Shown: positions 26,846 through 36,300 of the stretch, piece by piece
How positions within the stretch are numbered: the first letter of the stretch is position 1
How the letters are laid out: each line of letters begins with the position of its first letter
Source of the DNA: JAEUNJ01 sp052035955
Lineage (GTDB): Bacteria; Pseudomonadota; Gammaproteobacteria; Burkholderiales; Rhodocyclaceae
Reading direction: 5' to 3'
NCBI GenBank assembly: GCA_052035955.1
Contig: JBPOHD010000004.1
Coordinates: forward strand, 1 to 44,799
DNA: 44,799 bases
Notes under the pieces: generated by a model
Database searches by the model: none
What the model was told of the DNA's origin: nothing
The model's input: only the letters and a program-made list of their open reading frames with translations
Translations under genes and position numbers: made by a program

Positions 26846-29800
26846 GTGCTCGCCAAGTTCTTCATCGACCGGCCCGTCTTCGCCTGGGTGATCGCCCTGG
26901 TGATCCTCCTCGCCGGCAGCCTTGCCCTGAAGAAGCTGCCCGTGGCCCAATATCCCCAGGTGGCGCCGCCGGCCATCGCCTTCAACATCACCTACCCCGG
27001 CGCCTCGGCCCAGGTCATCGAGGACACGGTCACCTCCCTGATCGAGCAGGAGATGAACGGCATCGAGCGCCTGCTCTACATGGACGCCTCCTCCGAACTC
27101 GGCGTCGGCACCCTGACCCTGACCTTCGAAGCCGGCACCAACGTGGATATCGCCTCGGTCGAAGCCCAGAACCGCATGAAGCGCATCGAGGCCCGCCTGC
27201 CCGACGACGTACGCCGCCTGGGCATCCCGGTCACCAAGCCCCAGCGCAACTACCTGCTGTTCATCTCCCTCTATTCCCCCGACAAGAGCCTCAACAACGT
27301 CGCCCTCGGCAGTTACGCCGCCGCCAACGTGCTGGAGCAGGTGCGCCGCGTCAAGGGCGTCGGCGAGGCCATCCTCTTCGGCACCGAATACTCGATGCGC
27401 CTCTGGCTTCAGCCGGAGAAGCTCCACGCCTTCAACCTCTCCCCCGCCGACGTCATGAAGGCCGTGCGGGCCCAGAACGTCCAACTCGCCACCGGCGAAC
27501 TGGGCCAGGCCCCCGCCGCTCCCGGCCAGCAGATCAACGCCGTCATCGTCACCCGGGGCCGCCTGACCACGCCCGCCGAATTCGGCGAGATCATCGTCCG
27601 CGCCCAGGCCGACGGCTCGACCGTGAAGCTCAAGGACGTCGCCCGGGTGGAGCTGGGCGCCCAGGACTACAACATCTATGCCCGCATCGACGGGCAGCCC
27701 AACGCCGCCATCGCCGTGCGCGTGGCCCCGGACGGCAATGCCCTCGAAGTGGCCAAGGCCGTCAAGGCCCGGATGGGCGAACTGGCCAAGTACTTTCCCC
27801 AGGGCATCGCCTGGGAGATCCCCTACGACACCTCGCGCTTCGTCGAGATCTCCATCACCGAGGTGCTGATCACCCTCGTCGAGGCCATGCTCCTGGTGTT
27901 CATGGTCATGTACCTCTTCCTGGAGAACCTGCGCGCCACCCTGATCCCCGCCGTCGTCGTGCCCGTCGCCCTGGTCGGCGCCCTCACCGGCCTCTACGTC
28001 CTCGGCTACTCGGTGAACGTGCTGACCCTGTTCGCCATGGTGCTGGCCATCGGCATCGTCGTCGACGATGCCATTGTCGTGGTCGAGAACGTCGAGCGGA
28101 TCATGAGCGAGGAGGGCCTGCCGCCGCGGGAAGCCACCCGCAAGGCCATGGACCAGATCTTCGGCGCCATCATCGGCATCACCCTGGTGCTCTCGGCGGT
28201 CTTCGTCCCCATGGCCTTCTTCGGCGGCTCGGTGGGTGCCATCTACCGCCAGTTCGCCGTGACCCTGGTGCTCACCATGGTCTTCTCGGCCCTCATGGCC
28301 CTGACCCTGACGCCGGCCATGTGCGCCACGCTCCTCAAGCACGAGCCCGGCCAGACCCTGCCCGACAAGGGCTTCTTCGGCGCGTTCAACCGGTTGTTCG
28401 GCCGCACCGTCCGCGGCTACCGCAATGGTGTCGAGCGCGTGCTGAGGCGCCCCCTGCGCTGGCTGCTCGTCTATGCGGCAGTCATTGCCGCGGCCGGCAT
28501 GCTGTTCGCCAAGCTGCCGGGCAGCTTCCTGCCCGAGGAGGACCAGGGCTACTTCATCAGCGTCGTGCAACTGCCGCCCGGCGCCACCCAGGAGCGCACC
28601 GTCGAGGTCCTCTCCCAGGTGGAGAGCTATTTCCTCGCCCAGCCCGAGGTCGAACACGTCATCGGCGTCGTCGGCTTCTCCTTCTTCGGCCGCGGCCAGA
28701 ACGCCGCCCTCACCTTCGTCCGCCTCAAGGACTGGGACGAGCGCAAGACGCCGGAGACTTCCGCCACCTCGGTGATCCGCCGCGCCAACATGACCCTGTC
28801 GAAGATCAAGCAGGCCATGTTCTTCGCGGTCAATGTGCCGCCCATCCCGGAACTCGGCGCCATCGGCGGCTTCGACTTCCGGCTCCAGGACCGCTCGGGC
28901 CAGGGCCGGGACAAGCTCACCGAGGCGCGCAACATGGCCCTCGGCATAGCCGGCAAGAACGCGTCCCTGGCCGGCGTCCGGCCCGAGGGCCAGGAGCCCG
29001 GGCCCCAGCTGATGCTGGAGGTCGATCCCCTCAAGGCCCAGGCCCTGGGCATCAACATGGCGGACTTCAACGAAACCCTGCAGTACGTGCTCGGCGTCGC
29101 CTACGTGAACGACTTCGTCCGCCAGGGCCGCATCCTGCGCGTCCAGATGCAGGCCGACGCCGACCTGCGACGGACGCCCGAACAGATCCTCCGGCTGCCG
29201 ATCCGCAACGCCCGCGGCGACATGGTGCCCCTGGGCGAGGTCGCCAATGCCAAATGGATCGTCGGCCTGCCCAAGCTCGACCGCTACAACGGCCTGCCGT
29301 CCATGAAGCTCTCCGGCACGCCGGCGCCCGGCCGCAGCACCGGCGAGGCCATGGCCGCCATGGAGGACGTGGCCGCCAAACTGCCCCAGGGTTTCGGCTT
29401 CGAATGGTCGGGCACCTCCTTCGAGGAAAAGCTCTCCGGCAGCCAGGCGCCGCTGCTCTTCGCCATCTCCCTGGTGGTCGTCTTCCTCGCCCTGGCCGCC
29501 CTCTACGAAAGCTGGTCCATCCCCTTCTCGGTGATCCTGGTGGTCCCCCTGGGCATCTTCGGCGCCGTCCTCGCCGTCACCCTGCGCGGCCTGCCCAACG
29601 ACGTCTTCTTCAAGGTCGGCCTGATCGCCATCATCGGCCTGTCGAGCAAGAACGCCATCCTGATCATCGAGTTCGCCCGCGTCCTCAACGAGAAGGGCAT
29701 GGGCATCGTCGACGCCACCCTGGAGGCCTGCCGCCTGCGCTTCCGGCCCATCCTGATGACCTCCCTGGCCTTCATCCTCGGCGTCATGCCGCTGGCCATC

Positions 29801-29962
29801 TCCAGCGGCGCCGGCGCCCAGAGCCGGCATGCCATCGGCACCGGCGTCATGGGCGGCATGATCGCCGCCACCCTGCTGGCCATCTTCCTGGTCCCGGTCT
29901 TCTTCGTCGTCGTGCGGCGCATCTTCCCCGGCAAGCCGGCACCGGAGGCCGACCATGAATGA
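26846..29962 (+). CDS. RND multidrug efflux pump, HAE1 family
   Basis: This 1038-residue inner-membrane pump has the AcrB/MexB beginning FFIDRPVFAWVIALVILLAG and PVAQYPQVAPP. It has twelve hydrophobic helices and two large periplasmic loops, and the proton-relay aspartate pair in VDDAIVVVENVERI (fourth helix). The conserved end includes GLSSKNAILIIEFAR. The sequence fits hydrophobe/amphiphile export rather than heavy-metal (CusA) export. The start is GTG at 26846, three bases after the adaptor stop. The gene end overlaps a possible outer-membrane-factor start at 29955. Confidence 0.95.
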   Translation: MLAKFFIDRPVFAWVIALVILLAGSLALKKLPVAQYPQVAPPAIAFNITYPGASAQVIEDTVTSLIEQEMNGIERLLYMDASSELGVGTLTLTFEAGTNVDIASVEAQNRMKRIEARLPDDVRRLGIPVTKPQRNYLLFISLYSPDKSLNNVALGSYAAANVLEQVRRVKGVGEAILFGTEYSMRLWLQPEKLHAFNLSPADVMKAVRAQNVQLATGELGQAPAAPGQQINAVIVTRGRLTTPAEFGEIIVRAQADGSTVKLKDVARVELGAQDYNIYARIDGQPNAAIAVRVAPDGNALEVAKAVKARMGELAKYFPQGIAWEIPYDTSRFVEISITEVLITLVEAMLLVFMVMYLFLENLRATLIPAVVVPVALVGALTGLYVLGYSVNVLTLFAMVLAIGIVVDDAIVVVENVERIMSEEGLPPREATRKAMDQIFGAIIGITLVLSAVFVPMAFFGGSVGAIYRQFAVTLVLTMVFSALMALTLTPAMCATLLKHEPGQTLPDKGFFGAFNRLFGRTVRGYRNGVERVLRRPLRWLLVYAAVIAAAGMLFAKLPGSFLPEEDQGYFISVVQLPPGATQERTVEVLSQVESYFLAQPEVEHVIGVVGFSFFGRGQNAALTFVRLKDWDERKTPETSATSVIRRANMTLSKIKQAMFFAVNVPPIPELGAIGGFDFRLQDRSGQGRDKLTEARNMALGIAGKNASLAGVRPEGQEPGPQLMLEVDPLKAQALGINMADFNETLQYVLGVAYVNDFVRQGRILRVQMQADADLRRTPEQILRLPIRNARGDMVPLGEVANAKWIVGLPKLDRYNGLPSMKLSGTPAPGRSTGEAMAAMEDVAAKLPQGFGFEWSGTSFEEKLSGSQAPLLFAISLVVVFLALAALYESWSIPFSVILVVPLGIFGAVLAVTLRGLPNDVFFKVGLIAIIGLSSKNAILIIEFARVLNEKGMGIVDATLEACRLRFRPILMTSLAFILGVMPLAISSGAGAQSRHAIGTGVMGGMIAATLLAIFLVPVFFVVVRRIFPGKPAPEADHE

Positions 29963-29978
29963 GCGGACCAAGGCTCCA

Positions 29979-30163
29979 ACGCAAAGGCGCAAAGACGCAA
30001 AGAGGCGCGAAGAAATGCAAGGCATGACCTGTTCCGCCGTCGACCCTGCCGGTTCGTCCTCCGACACCATGGCGCCGGGGTGCAACCGTCGCCCCGGGAG
30101 CCCTGAGGCCGGGTACCGGACCCGAAGGCCTTTGCGCTCCTTCGCGCCCTTGCGTCTTTGCGG
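29979..30163. repeat. inverted-repeat element, CAAAGACGCAAAG type
   Basis: The left arm (29979-30012) contains GCAAAGGCGCAAAGACGCAA; the right arm (30129-30163) contains its near complement CTTGCGTCTTTGCGG. The arms share about 24 complementary bases including CTTCGCGCC. The 185-bp element carries no transposase and looks like a miniature, non-autonomous intergenic repeat. It separates the pump stop codon from the mature part of the outer membrane factor. Confidence 0.8.
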
Positions 30164-31538
30164 CGGACTTGCCCTGGCGTTCTCCGTTGCCGCCTGTTCC
30201 CTCGCCCCGGACTACCAGCGGCCGGAGCCGCCGGTGGCGGGCGCGTGGCCGGCCGGCGTCGATGCCGGCGGCACCCGCCGGGCCGAGAACCTGGACTGGC
30301 GGACCTTCTTCCCCGACCCGCGCCTGCGCCAGCTGGTCGCCGCCGCCCTCGAACACAACCGCGACCTGCGCATTGCCACCGCCCGGGTCGAGGAAGCCCG
30401 GGCCCAGTACGGCGTTGCCCGCGCCGACCGGCTGCCCAGCATCGATCTCGCGGCCGGCCGCAATGCCGCCCGCACGCCGGCCGACCTCAGCGCCACCGGC
30501 CGCCGCCTGACCAGCCAGCGCTACGACGCCAACCTGTCCATGCTCAGCTTCGAGCTGGACTTCTGGGGCCGCGTGCGCAGCCTCAACGATGCGGCCCTGG
30601 CCAGCTACCTGGCCACGGAGGAGGCCCGCCGCGCCTTTCGCCTGACGCTGATCTCGGACGTGGCCGGCGCCTACCTCGCCCTGCTCGAAGCCGAGGAACG
30701 GGCCGCCATCGCCACCGACACCGTGAAGAGCCGCCGCCAGTCGCGGGACCTGGTCGCCAAGCGGCGCGACGTCGGCCTTGCCGGCGACCTGGACGTCATG
30801 CAGGCCGATGCCGCCCACGAGCTCGCCCGGGCCGACCTGGCGGCCCTCGAGCGGCAGCGCGCCGCCGCCGCCAATGCCCTGACCCTGCTGGTCGGGGGCG
30901 TCCCCCTGGACCTGCCCGACGGCCGCAGCCTGGCCGGCCAGGGCATCGCCCCGGACCTGATCGCCGACCTGCCCTCGGAAGTCCTGCTGCGCCGTCCCGA
31001 CGTCCTTGCCGCCGAACAGCGCCTGATCGCCGCCAACGCGAACATCGGGGCCGCCCGGGCCGCCTTCCTGCCGCGCATCCTCCTCACGGCCGCCTTCGGC
31101 ACGGCAAGCAAGGCCCTGGCCGGGTTGTTCGACGCCGGCTCCGAGGCCTGGAGCTTCCAGCCGGCGCTGCGCTTTCCCCTCTTCGATGCCGGGCGCGTGG
31201 CCGCCAATGCCGACATCGCCGAGGCGCGCAAGGTGGTCGCCGTCGCCGACTACGAGAAGACCCTCCAGCAGGCCTTCCGCGAAGTGGCCGACCTGCTCTC
31301 CGCCCGCGACCGCCTGGCCGAGCAGCTCAAGGCCCAGCAAGCGGCCGAGAAGGCACAGGACGGTGCCCTGCGCATTGCCGAGGCCCGCTACAAGGCCGGC
31401 ATCTCCAGCTACCTGGAAGTGCTCGACGCCCAGCGCGGACAGTACTCCGCCCGCCAGGCCAGCCTCCAGGTGCACCGCGCCTGGCTGGCCAACTCGGCCC
31501 AGCTCTACAAGGCCCTCGGCGGTGGCGCGCCGGAGTGA
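30132..31538 (+). CDS. outer membrane factor lipoprotein (NodT/OprM family) of the RND system
   Basis: With the TTG at 30132 the product is 468 residues, the normal size for OprM/NodT channel lipoproteins. It has a short signal and lipobox (ALAFSVAAC), followed by SLAPDYQRPEPPV and the two TolC-like repeats (DLRIATARVEEARAQYGVARA; PDVLAAEQRLIAANANIGAARA). The frame is open back to an ATG at 29955 that overlaps the pump stop. That start would add 59 residues, mostly encoded by the inverted-repeat element, and would bury the signal peptide. The right arm of the element encodes the signal segment RSFAPLRLCGG, so the element seems to have become part of the gene. The start remains uncertain. Confidence 0.85.
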   Translation: MRSFAPLRLCGGLALAFSVAACSLAPDYQRPEPPVAGAWPAGVDAGGTRRAENLDWRTFFPDPRLRQLVAAALEHNRDLRIATARVEEARAQYGVARADRLPSIDLAAGRNAARTPADLSATGRRLTSQRYDANLSMLSFELDFWGRVRSLNDAALASYLATEEARRAFRLTLISDVAGAYLALLEAEERAAIATDTVKSRRQSRDLVAKRRDVGLAGDLDVMQADAAHELARADLAALERQRAAAANALTLLVGGVPLDLPDGRSLAGQGIAPDLIADLPSEVLLRRPDVLAAEQRLIAANANIGAARAAFLPRILLTAAFGTASKALAGLFDAGSEAWSFQPALRFPLFDAGRVAANADIAEARKVVAVADYEKTLQQAFREVADLLSARDRLAEQLKAQQAAEKAQDGALRIAEARYKAGISSYLEVLDAQRGQYSARQASLQVHRAWLANSAQLYKALGGGAPE

Positions 31539-31560
31539 AGGGCCCCTCGAATATCCCATT

Positions 31561-31695
31561 TTCACCGCAGAGGACGCAGAGGACGCAGAGGAAAAGACGA
31601 ATCGGAAGCGATTCCGTGGGGGAAAGCGCGTTGGAGTCGCCTGCCCTGCCTCCGGGACGATTTCCTCCGTGTCCTCTGCGTCCTCTGTGGTGGAA
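31561..31695. repeat. inverted-repeat element, GAGGACGCAGAGG type, copy A
   Basis: The left arm (31561-31592) has tandem GAGGACGCA units; the right arm (31664-31695) has the complement, including GTCCTCTGCGTCCTCTG. The core of about 70 bases has no similarity I recognise and no coding potential. It lies between the outer membrane factor and the thioesterase gene. Confidence 0.8.
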
Positions 31696-31722
31696 CAGCC
31701 TTCCAACTCATCTCCCCCGCCC

Positions 31723-32157
31723 ATGAAGATCTGGTTCGACGAAGTTCCCATCGACGCCGCCAACGCCCGCGGCCTCGAATGCATCAACGGCCACATCGGC
31801 ATCGAACTGCTGGAGGCCGGCGACGACTACCTCAAGGCCCGCATGCCGGTGGATCGGCGCACGCGCCAGCCGGCCGGCGTGCTGCACGGCGGCGCCTCCA
31901 TGGTGCTTGCCGAGACCCTGGCCTCCTGGGGCGCCTACTTCGTCGTCGATCGCAACCGCTATCACGTGGTCGGCCAGGAGATCAACGCCAACCACGTCCG
32001 GGCGGCCCGCGACGGCCATGTCTACGGCATCGCCCGGCCCCTGCACCTGGGCCGCAGTTCCCATGTCTGGGAGGTGCGCATCACCGACGAAGCCGGCCGC
32101 CTGGTCTGCGTCTCCCGCGTCACCATGGCCATTCTCGAGACGGCGGGGCGGTATTGA
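31723..32157 (+). CDS. hotdog-fold thioesterase (PaaI/MenI/EntH-like)
   Basis: This 144-residue single-domain thioesterase has the active-site pattern GVLHGGASMVLAETLAS, in which the HGG turn and the acidic residue on the central helix are conserved. The strand GQEINANHVRAARDGHVYG and the C-terminal VSRVTMAIL follow the family. It probably hydrolyses an aromatic or acyl-CoA thioester. The ATG at 31723 is 27 bases after repeat copy A, and repeat copy B begins nine bases after its stop, so the gene sits exactly between two related repeats. Confidence 0.88.
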   Translation: MKIWFDEVPIDAANARGLECINGHIGIELLEAGDDYLKARMPVDRRTRQPAGVLHGGASMVLAETLASWGAYFVVDRNRYHVVGQEINANHVRAARDGHVYGIARPLHLGRSSHVWEVRITDEAGRLVCVSRVTMAILETAGRY

Positions 32158-32165
32158 AGGCCCGG

Positions 32166-32312
32166 TTTTCACCACGGAGGACGCAGAGGACACAGAGAAA
32201 GGCACGACATCGCCGACCTGGGTATCGCGCAGCAATCCCCCGACGGGCACGCGCACGAAGTTCCGCAGGTCTCGGATCTTCCTCCGTGTCCTCTGCGTCC
32301 TCTGCGTTGAAA
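32166..32312. repeat. inverted-repeat element, GAGGACGCAGAGG type, copy B
   Basis: The left arm (32166-32197) has CGGAGGACGCAGAGGACACA; the right arm (32281-32312) begins CCTCCGTGTCCTCTGCGTCC. The right arm matches that of copy A over about 24 bases, while the cores differ. The 3' edge touches a possible ATG (32312) of the next gene. Confidence 0.8.
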
Positions 32313-32359
32313 TGCCTTTTCACGTTGCAGCGCCTTTACGGCTGACCGGACAAGCCCCC

Positions 32360-33307
32360 TTGGACACCTTCGCCCACCTCGCCGCCCTGGCGGCGCCGCT
32401 CTTCGTGCTGGTCTTCGCCGGCTACGGCCTCATGCGCTGGGGCCACGGCGACCGGGCCATGGCCGAAGCCCTGAACCGCTTCGTCTTCGCCTTCGCGCTG
32501 CCGGCCCTGCTCTTCCGCATGATGAGCGACTTCTCGAAGCTGCCGCCCGTGGACGCGCGCCTGCTCGCCGCCTTCTTCGGCTCCTGCCTGCTGGTCTTCG
32601 TCGCCGGCCGCTTCATCGGCCACCTGCTGTTCCGGCTGGACGGGGTGGCCCAGTCCGTGTTCGCCCTCGGCGGCGTGTTCTCCAACAACGTGCTGCTCGG
32701 CGTGCCCCTGGCCAAGACCACCCTCGGCGACCAGGCACTGCCCGCCGTCGCGATGGTCCTGGTCTTCAATTCCCTGACCCTCTGGACCCTGGTCACCGTC
32801 TCCGTCGAGTGGGCCCGCCACGGCACCCCCAACCTGCACGGCTTCGCGCGCACGGCGAAGGGCGTGCTGACCAATCCCATCGTCGCCTCCATCCTGTCCG
32901 GCACGGTGTTCGGCCTCACCGGCCTGCCCATCCCGGGGCTGCTCGACGAGCCGCTGCGGCTCCTGGCCCAGGCCGCCGCGCCGCTGGCCCTGATCGTCCT
33001 GGGCATGGGCCTGGCCGAGTACGGCATCGCCGCCGACTGGAAGATCAGCGCCACCATCTGCGCCCTGAAGCTCGCCCTGCAGCCCTTCGTCGTCTGGCTG
33101 CTGGCTCGCGGCCTCGGCCTGCCGTTGCTCGAGACCCAGGTGGTCGTCATGCTCGGCTCCCTGGCCGTGGGCGCCAACGTCTACCTGATGGCGCGCCAGT
33201 TCAACGTCCTCCAGGGGCCGGTGGCGGCCAGCCTGGTGCTGTCCACCGCCCTGTCCTCCCTGACCACGCCCCTGGTCCTGACCGTCGTCGGGGCAACCGG
33301 CGGCTGA
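32360..33307 (+). CDS. AEC (auxin efflux carrier-like) family permease
   Basis: This 315-residue membrane protein with about ten hydrophobic segments has the AEC-type ends. The N-terminal half has APLFVLVFAGYGLMRWG, then FVFAFALPALLFRMM and GVFSNNVLLGVPL. The C-terminal half has LRLLAQAAAPLALIVLGMGLA and ends QFNVLQGPVAASLVLSTALS. Bacterial members move malate, malonate or other organic acids; the substrate is unknown. The TTG at 32360 places the first helix as in the family. An ATG at 32312, on the edge of repeat copy B, would add 16 residues. It is convergent with the RTX gene, with only 22 bases between stops. Confidence 0.87.
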   Translation: MDTFAHLAALAAPLFVLVFAGYGLMRWGHGDRAMAEALNRFVFAFALPALLFRMMSDFSKLPPVDARLLAAFFGSCLLVFVAGRFIGHLLFRLDGVAQSVFALGGVFSNNVLLGVPLAKTTLGDQALPAVAMVLVFNSLTLWTLVTVSVEWARHGTPNLHGFARTAKGVLTNPIVASILSGTVFGLTGLPIPGLLDEPLRLLAQAAAPLALIVLGMGLAEYGIAADWKISATICALKLALQPFVVWLLARGLGLPLLETQVVVMLGSLAVGANVYLMARQFNVLQGPVAASLVLSTALSSLTTPLVLTVVGATGG

Positions 33308-33329
33308 TCCGCCGCCGGCCGCCCAGCCC

Positions 33330-36300
33330 TCACACCATGCTGATGTCGCTCGCCAGCAAGGTCGGATGGCCGGTCAAGGTCGCGATCAGGGCCGGCGCCA
33401 CGGCGCTGCCGACGGGCGAGTAATAGAGTTCCCCGGTCGTCGTGTCGTAGACGAAGTAGTCGGAGACGCTCGTGAATACGGCGCCCGGACTGCTGTTGAA
33501 ATGGGCATCGACGTCGCCCCCGGGAGGAAGGGGGCCGAAACTGAGCGCGGCGAGCTCGATGCGGTCGATCCCGGACGAGAAGTTTTCGATCGTGTCCGGG
33601 CTCGACGACGGATAGGCCGTTTGCGCCGCGAGACGGAAGACGTCGTTTCCCGCCCCGCCGGACAGCGTGTCGTTGCCGGCGCCGGCAACCAGCGTGTCGA
33701 CGCCACCGCCTCCCCAAATGTAGTCGTTGCCTGCGCCGCCCGTCAGGACCTCGTTCTCGTCAGATCCCGCGACCAGATGAAAAATGATGATGTCCTGGTC
33801 GATCCGTACCGTCGAGTGCGTCCCCACGTACAGGGTGTAACCGTCGCTGGCGCTCGGCATCACGCTTTCGTCGCTCGCGATCTGGACGCGGTCGCCGGCA
33901 TCGCCGTCCACGGTCCATGTCAGCGGCGCCGGCCCGCCGAGCAGGTCGATGGAGCCAAGGTCGAGGCCCCAGAGCGTGTTGTCGCCGCTGCCGGTGATAT
34001 CGACGCCCTCGATCGAGGTGATTGCGAAGTCGGGCAGGTTGAGGGTCAGTCCGGCTCCGGTGAACCGCAGCACGTCGGTGCCCCGCCCGCCGATGGCGAC
34101 GTCCGTCGTCTGCATGTCGAGGAACACGTCGTCGCCGGCATTGCCGACCAGGACGTCGTTGCCGGCGCCGCCATCCAGCGTGTCGTTGCCGCTGCCCCCG
34201 GCCAGCACGTCGTCTCCGGACCCACCTTCCAGCAGGTCCTTGCCGGCGCCGCCGATCAGGCTGTCATTGCCGCCCTTGCCGTCGATCGTGTCGTCGAAAC
34301 GGCTGCCGTTCAACGCGTTGTCGGCGGCGTTGCCGAAAATGAACATGGCGTTGGTGGAGGCAGCGGCGCTGAAATTTGCCGCCACCGCCGCGCCTTCCGC
34401 ATACGGCGAATCGCTCATGGAGATCGTTTCGACGCCGCTCAATCCGGCCGGGGCCAGGGTTTCGCCGTCTTCGGTCGGGTAGTAGCCGATGTAGTCGTAT
34501 CCGTCGCCGCCGTCGAAGGCGTCGAGGCCGGCGGTCCTCGCGCCCTTGACGTTGAAAACATCGTTGCCGCCACCACCGTTGATCGTGTCGTTGCCGGCCG
34601 TGCCGACGATGTGGTTGTCGCCTTCGTTGCCGGTGATCACCAGCGCCGTCGCGTAGTCCGCCGCCCAGACGCCGATGTTGTCGCTGCCGGCCAGGGCCAC
34701 GGCTTCGAAACCCCCGTTGGCGGCCGACGCTGCCGGCAGGCTGAAGAGGTTCAGGCCCTGGACGCCGGCGGGCAGGCCGAGGGTGGTGGTGTCGAACACG
34801 AGGGTGTCGAAGCCGGCCCCCCCGTTCACCAGGTCCAGGGCCCCGAGGTTCACGCCATCTCCCGAGAGAAAGACCGTGATATTGCCGAAACCGTCGTCCT
34901 CCGCCGTGAAACCCGAGGGGACGATGAGGAAGGTATCGTTGCCGGCGCCGCCGGACATCGTGTCGATGCCATTGCCGCCGACGATCGTGTCGTTGCCGGC
35001 ACCGCCGGTCAGCACGTTGGCGCCGGCCGTGCCGAAGATCTTGACGGCCGTGCCCAGGGCCGCCCCACTGACGCCGGCGCCCGCTGCCGTGTCTGCCGGG
35101 TTCGACCAGTCGATCACCTCGATGCCGGTCGTCGAGGCCGCGAAGAGGTAGAGGCCGGCCGTGCCGAGGCGCACGCTGTCCGCGCCAATCCCTCCGGCAT
35201 AAACGTCGCCCGCGAAATCGGCTGGAGAGGCGACGACGAACCGGTCGTTGCCCGGGCCGCCGGCCAGGTTGTCCGCCCCCGCGCCCCCCGTGATCGTGTC
35301 GTTCCCGGCGGTCCCGGTGATCGCGTTGGCCCCCCCGTTGCCGGTGATGGCCACCCCCACGGTCCACAGGGCCGCATTGACGCCGATAGGCGACGTGGCG
35401 GTGGCACCGACCAGCTCGATGCTCTGGAAGTTCTCCGATTCGCCCTGGGTCGGCACCAGCAGCGTGCCGGAGGCCCCCACGAAGCGCAGCAGGTTGGTCC
35501 CCGCGGGATGGGTCGCGGCCACTTCGCCTGCGCCTCCCTCGGCGGCATCCCTGTAGAGATAGACGTTCGAACCGGTCCCTCCGAAGAGGAAGTCGTTGCC
35601 CGCCCCGCCGACCAGCGTGTCGTCGCCGTCGCCGCCCTGAATCGTATCGTTGCCGGCGCCGCCGTCGAGCAGGCCGGTACCGTTGCCGCCGTCCAGCGAG
35701 TCGCTGTCCGCCCCGCCGATCAGGGTGTCGTTTCCTTCCCCTCCCTTCAGGGTGTCGTTGCCGGCGCCGCCGTCGAGCAGGCCCGTGCCGGTGCCGCCGT
35801 CGAGCGAGTCGCTGCCCGCGCCACCGACCAGCGTGTCGTTGCCCTCGCCGCCCTTCAAGGTGTCGTTGCCGGCGCCGCCGTCGAGCAGGCCGTTTCCGGC
35901 GCCATCCTGGATGTTGTTCGGGCCGGCGTTGCCCAGGTAGGCGATATCTTGCGACTGCTCGCTGGCGTTTACGTTCAAGGCCGTGGTCCCCGTCGCCACG
36001 GCGGCCGGCGCCACTCCCGTGCCGATCACGATGGCTTCGACGCCGTCGACGTAGCGCCCCTCCAGAACCAGGGTTTCCCCGGGTGTCGTGGCCGCAAAGC
36101 GGATCTCGTCGCGTCCGTCGCCACCGAGGATGGTTTCGTTTTCCGGGAAGTGGGAAACCGCCGATATCAGGAACACATCGTTGCCGCCCTTGCCCACCAG
36201 GCGGTCCCGTCCGGCGGTGCCGATCAGGACGTTCGGTCCGTCGTTGCCGATCAGGGCGAGGCCGTTCCCTTCGTTGGCGGGAACGTTGTGGGCATCCAGG

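Noticed and set aside
26315..30085. A 1256-codon minus-strand open frame opposite the RND genes
   Set aside because: Its translation is low-complexity Gly/Asp/His/Gln and it lies opposite unmistakable pump and adaptor genes.
31561..32312. Repeat copies A and B as insertion sequences with transposase
   Set aside because: The elements are too short and have no open frame of their own; the enclosed gene is a thioesterase.
35640..35895. Regular repeats that could suggest a CRISPR array
   Set aside because: The period is 108 bp with an inner 27-bp nonapeptide rhythm, in frame within the RTX gene, and there are no unique spacers.
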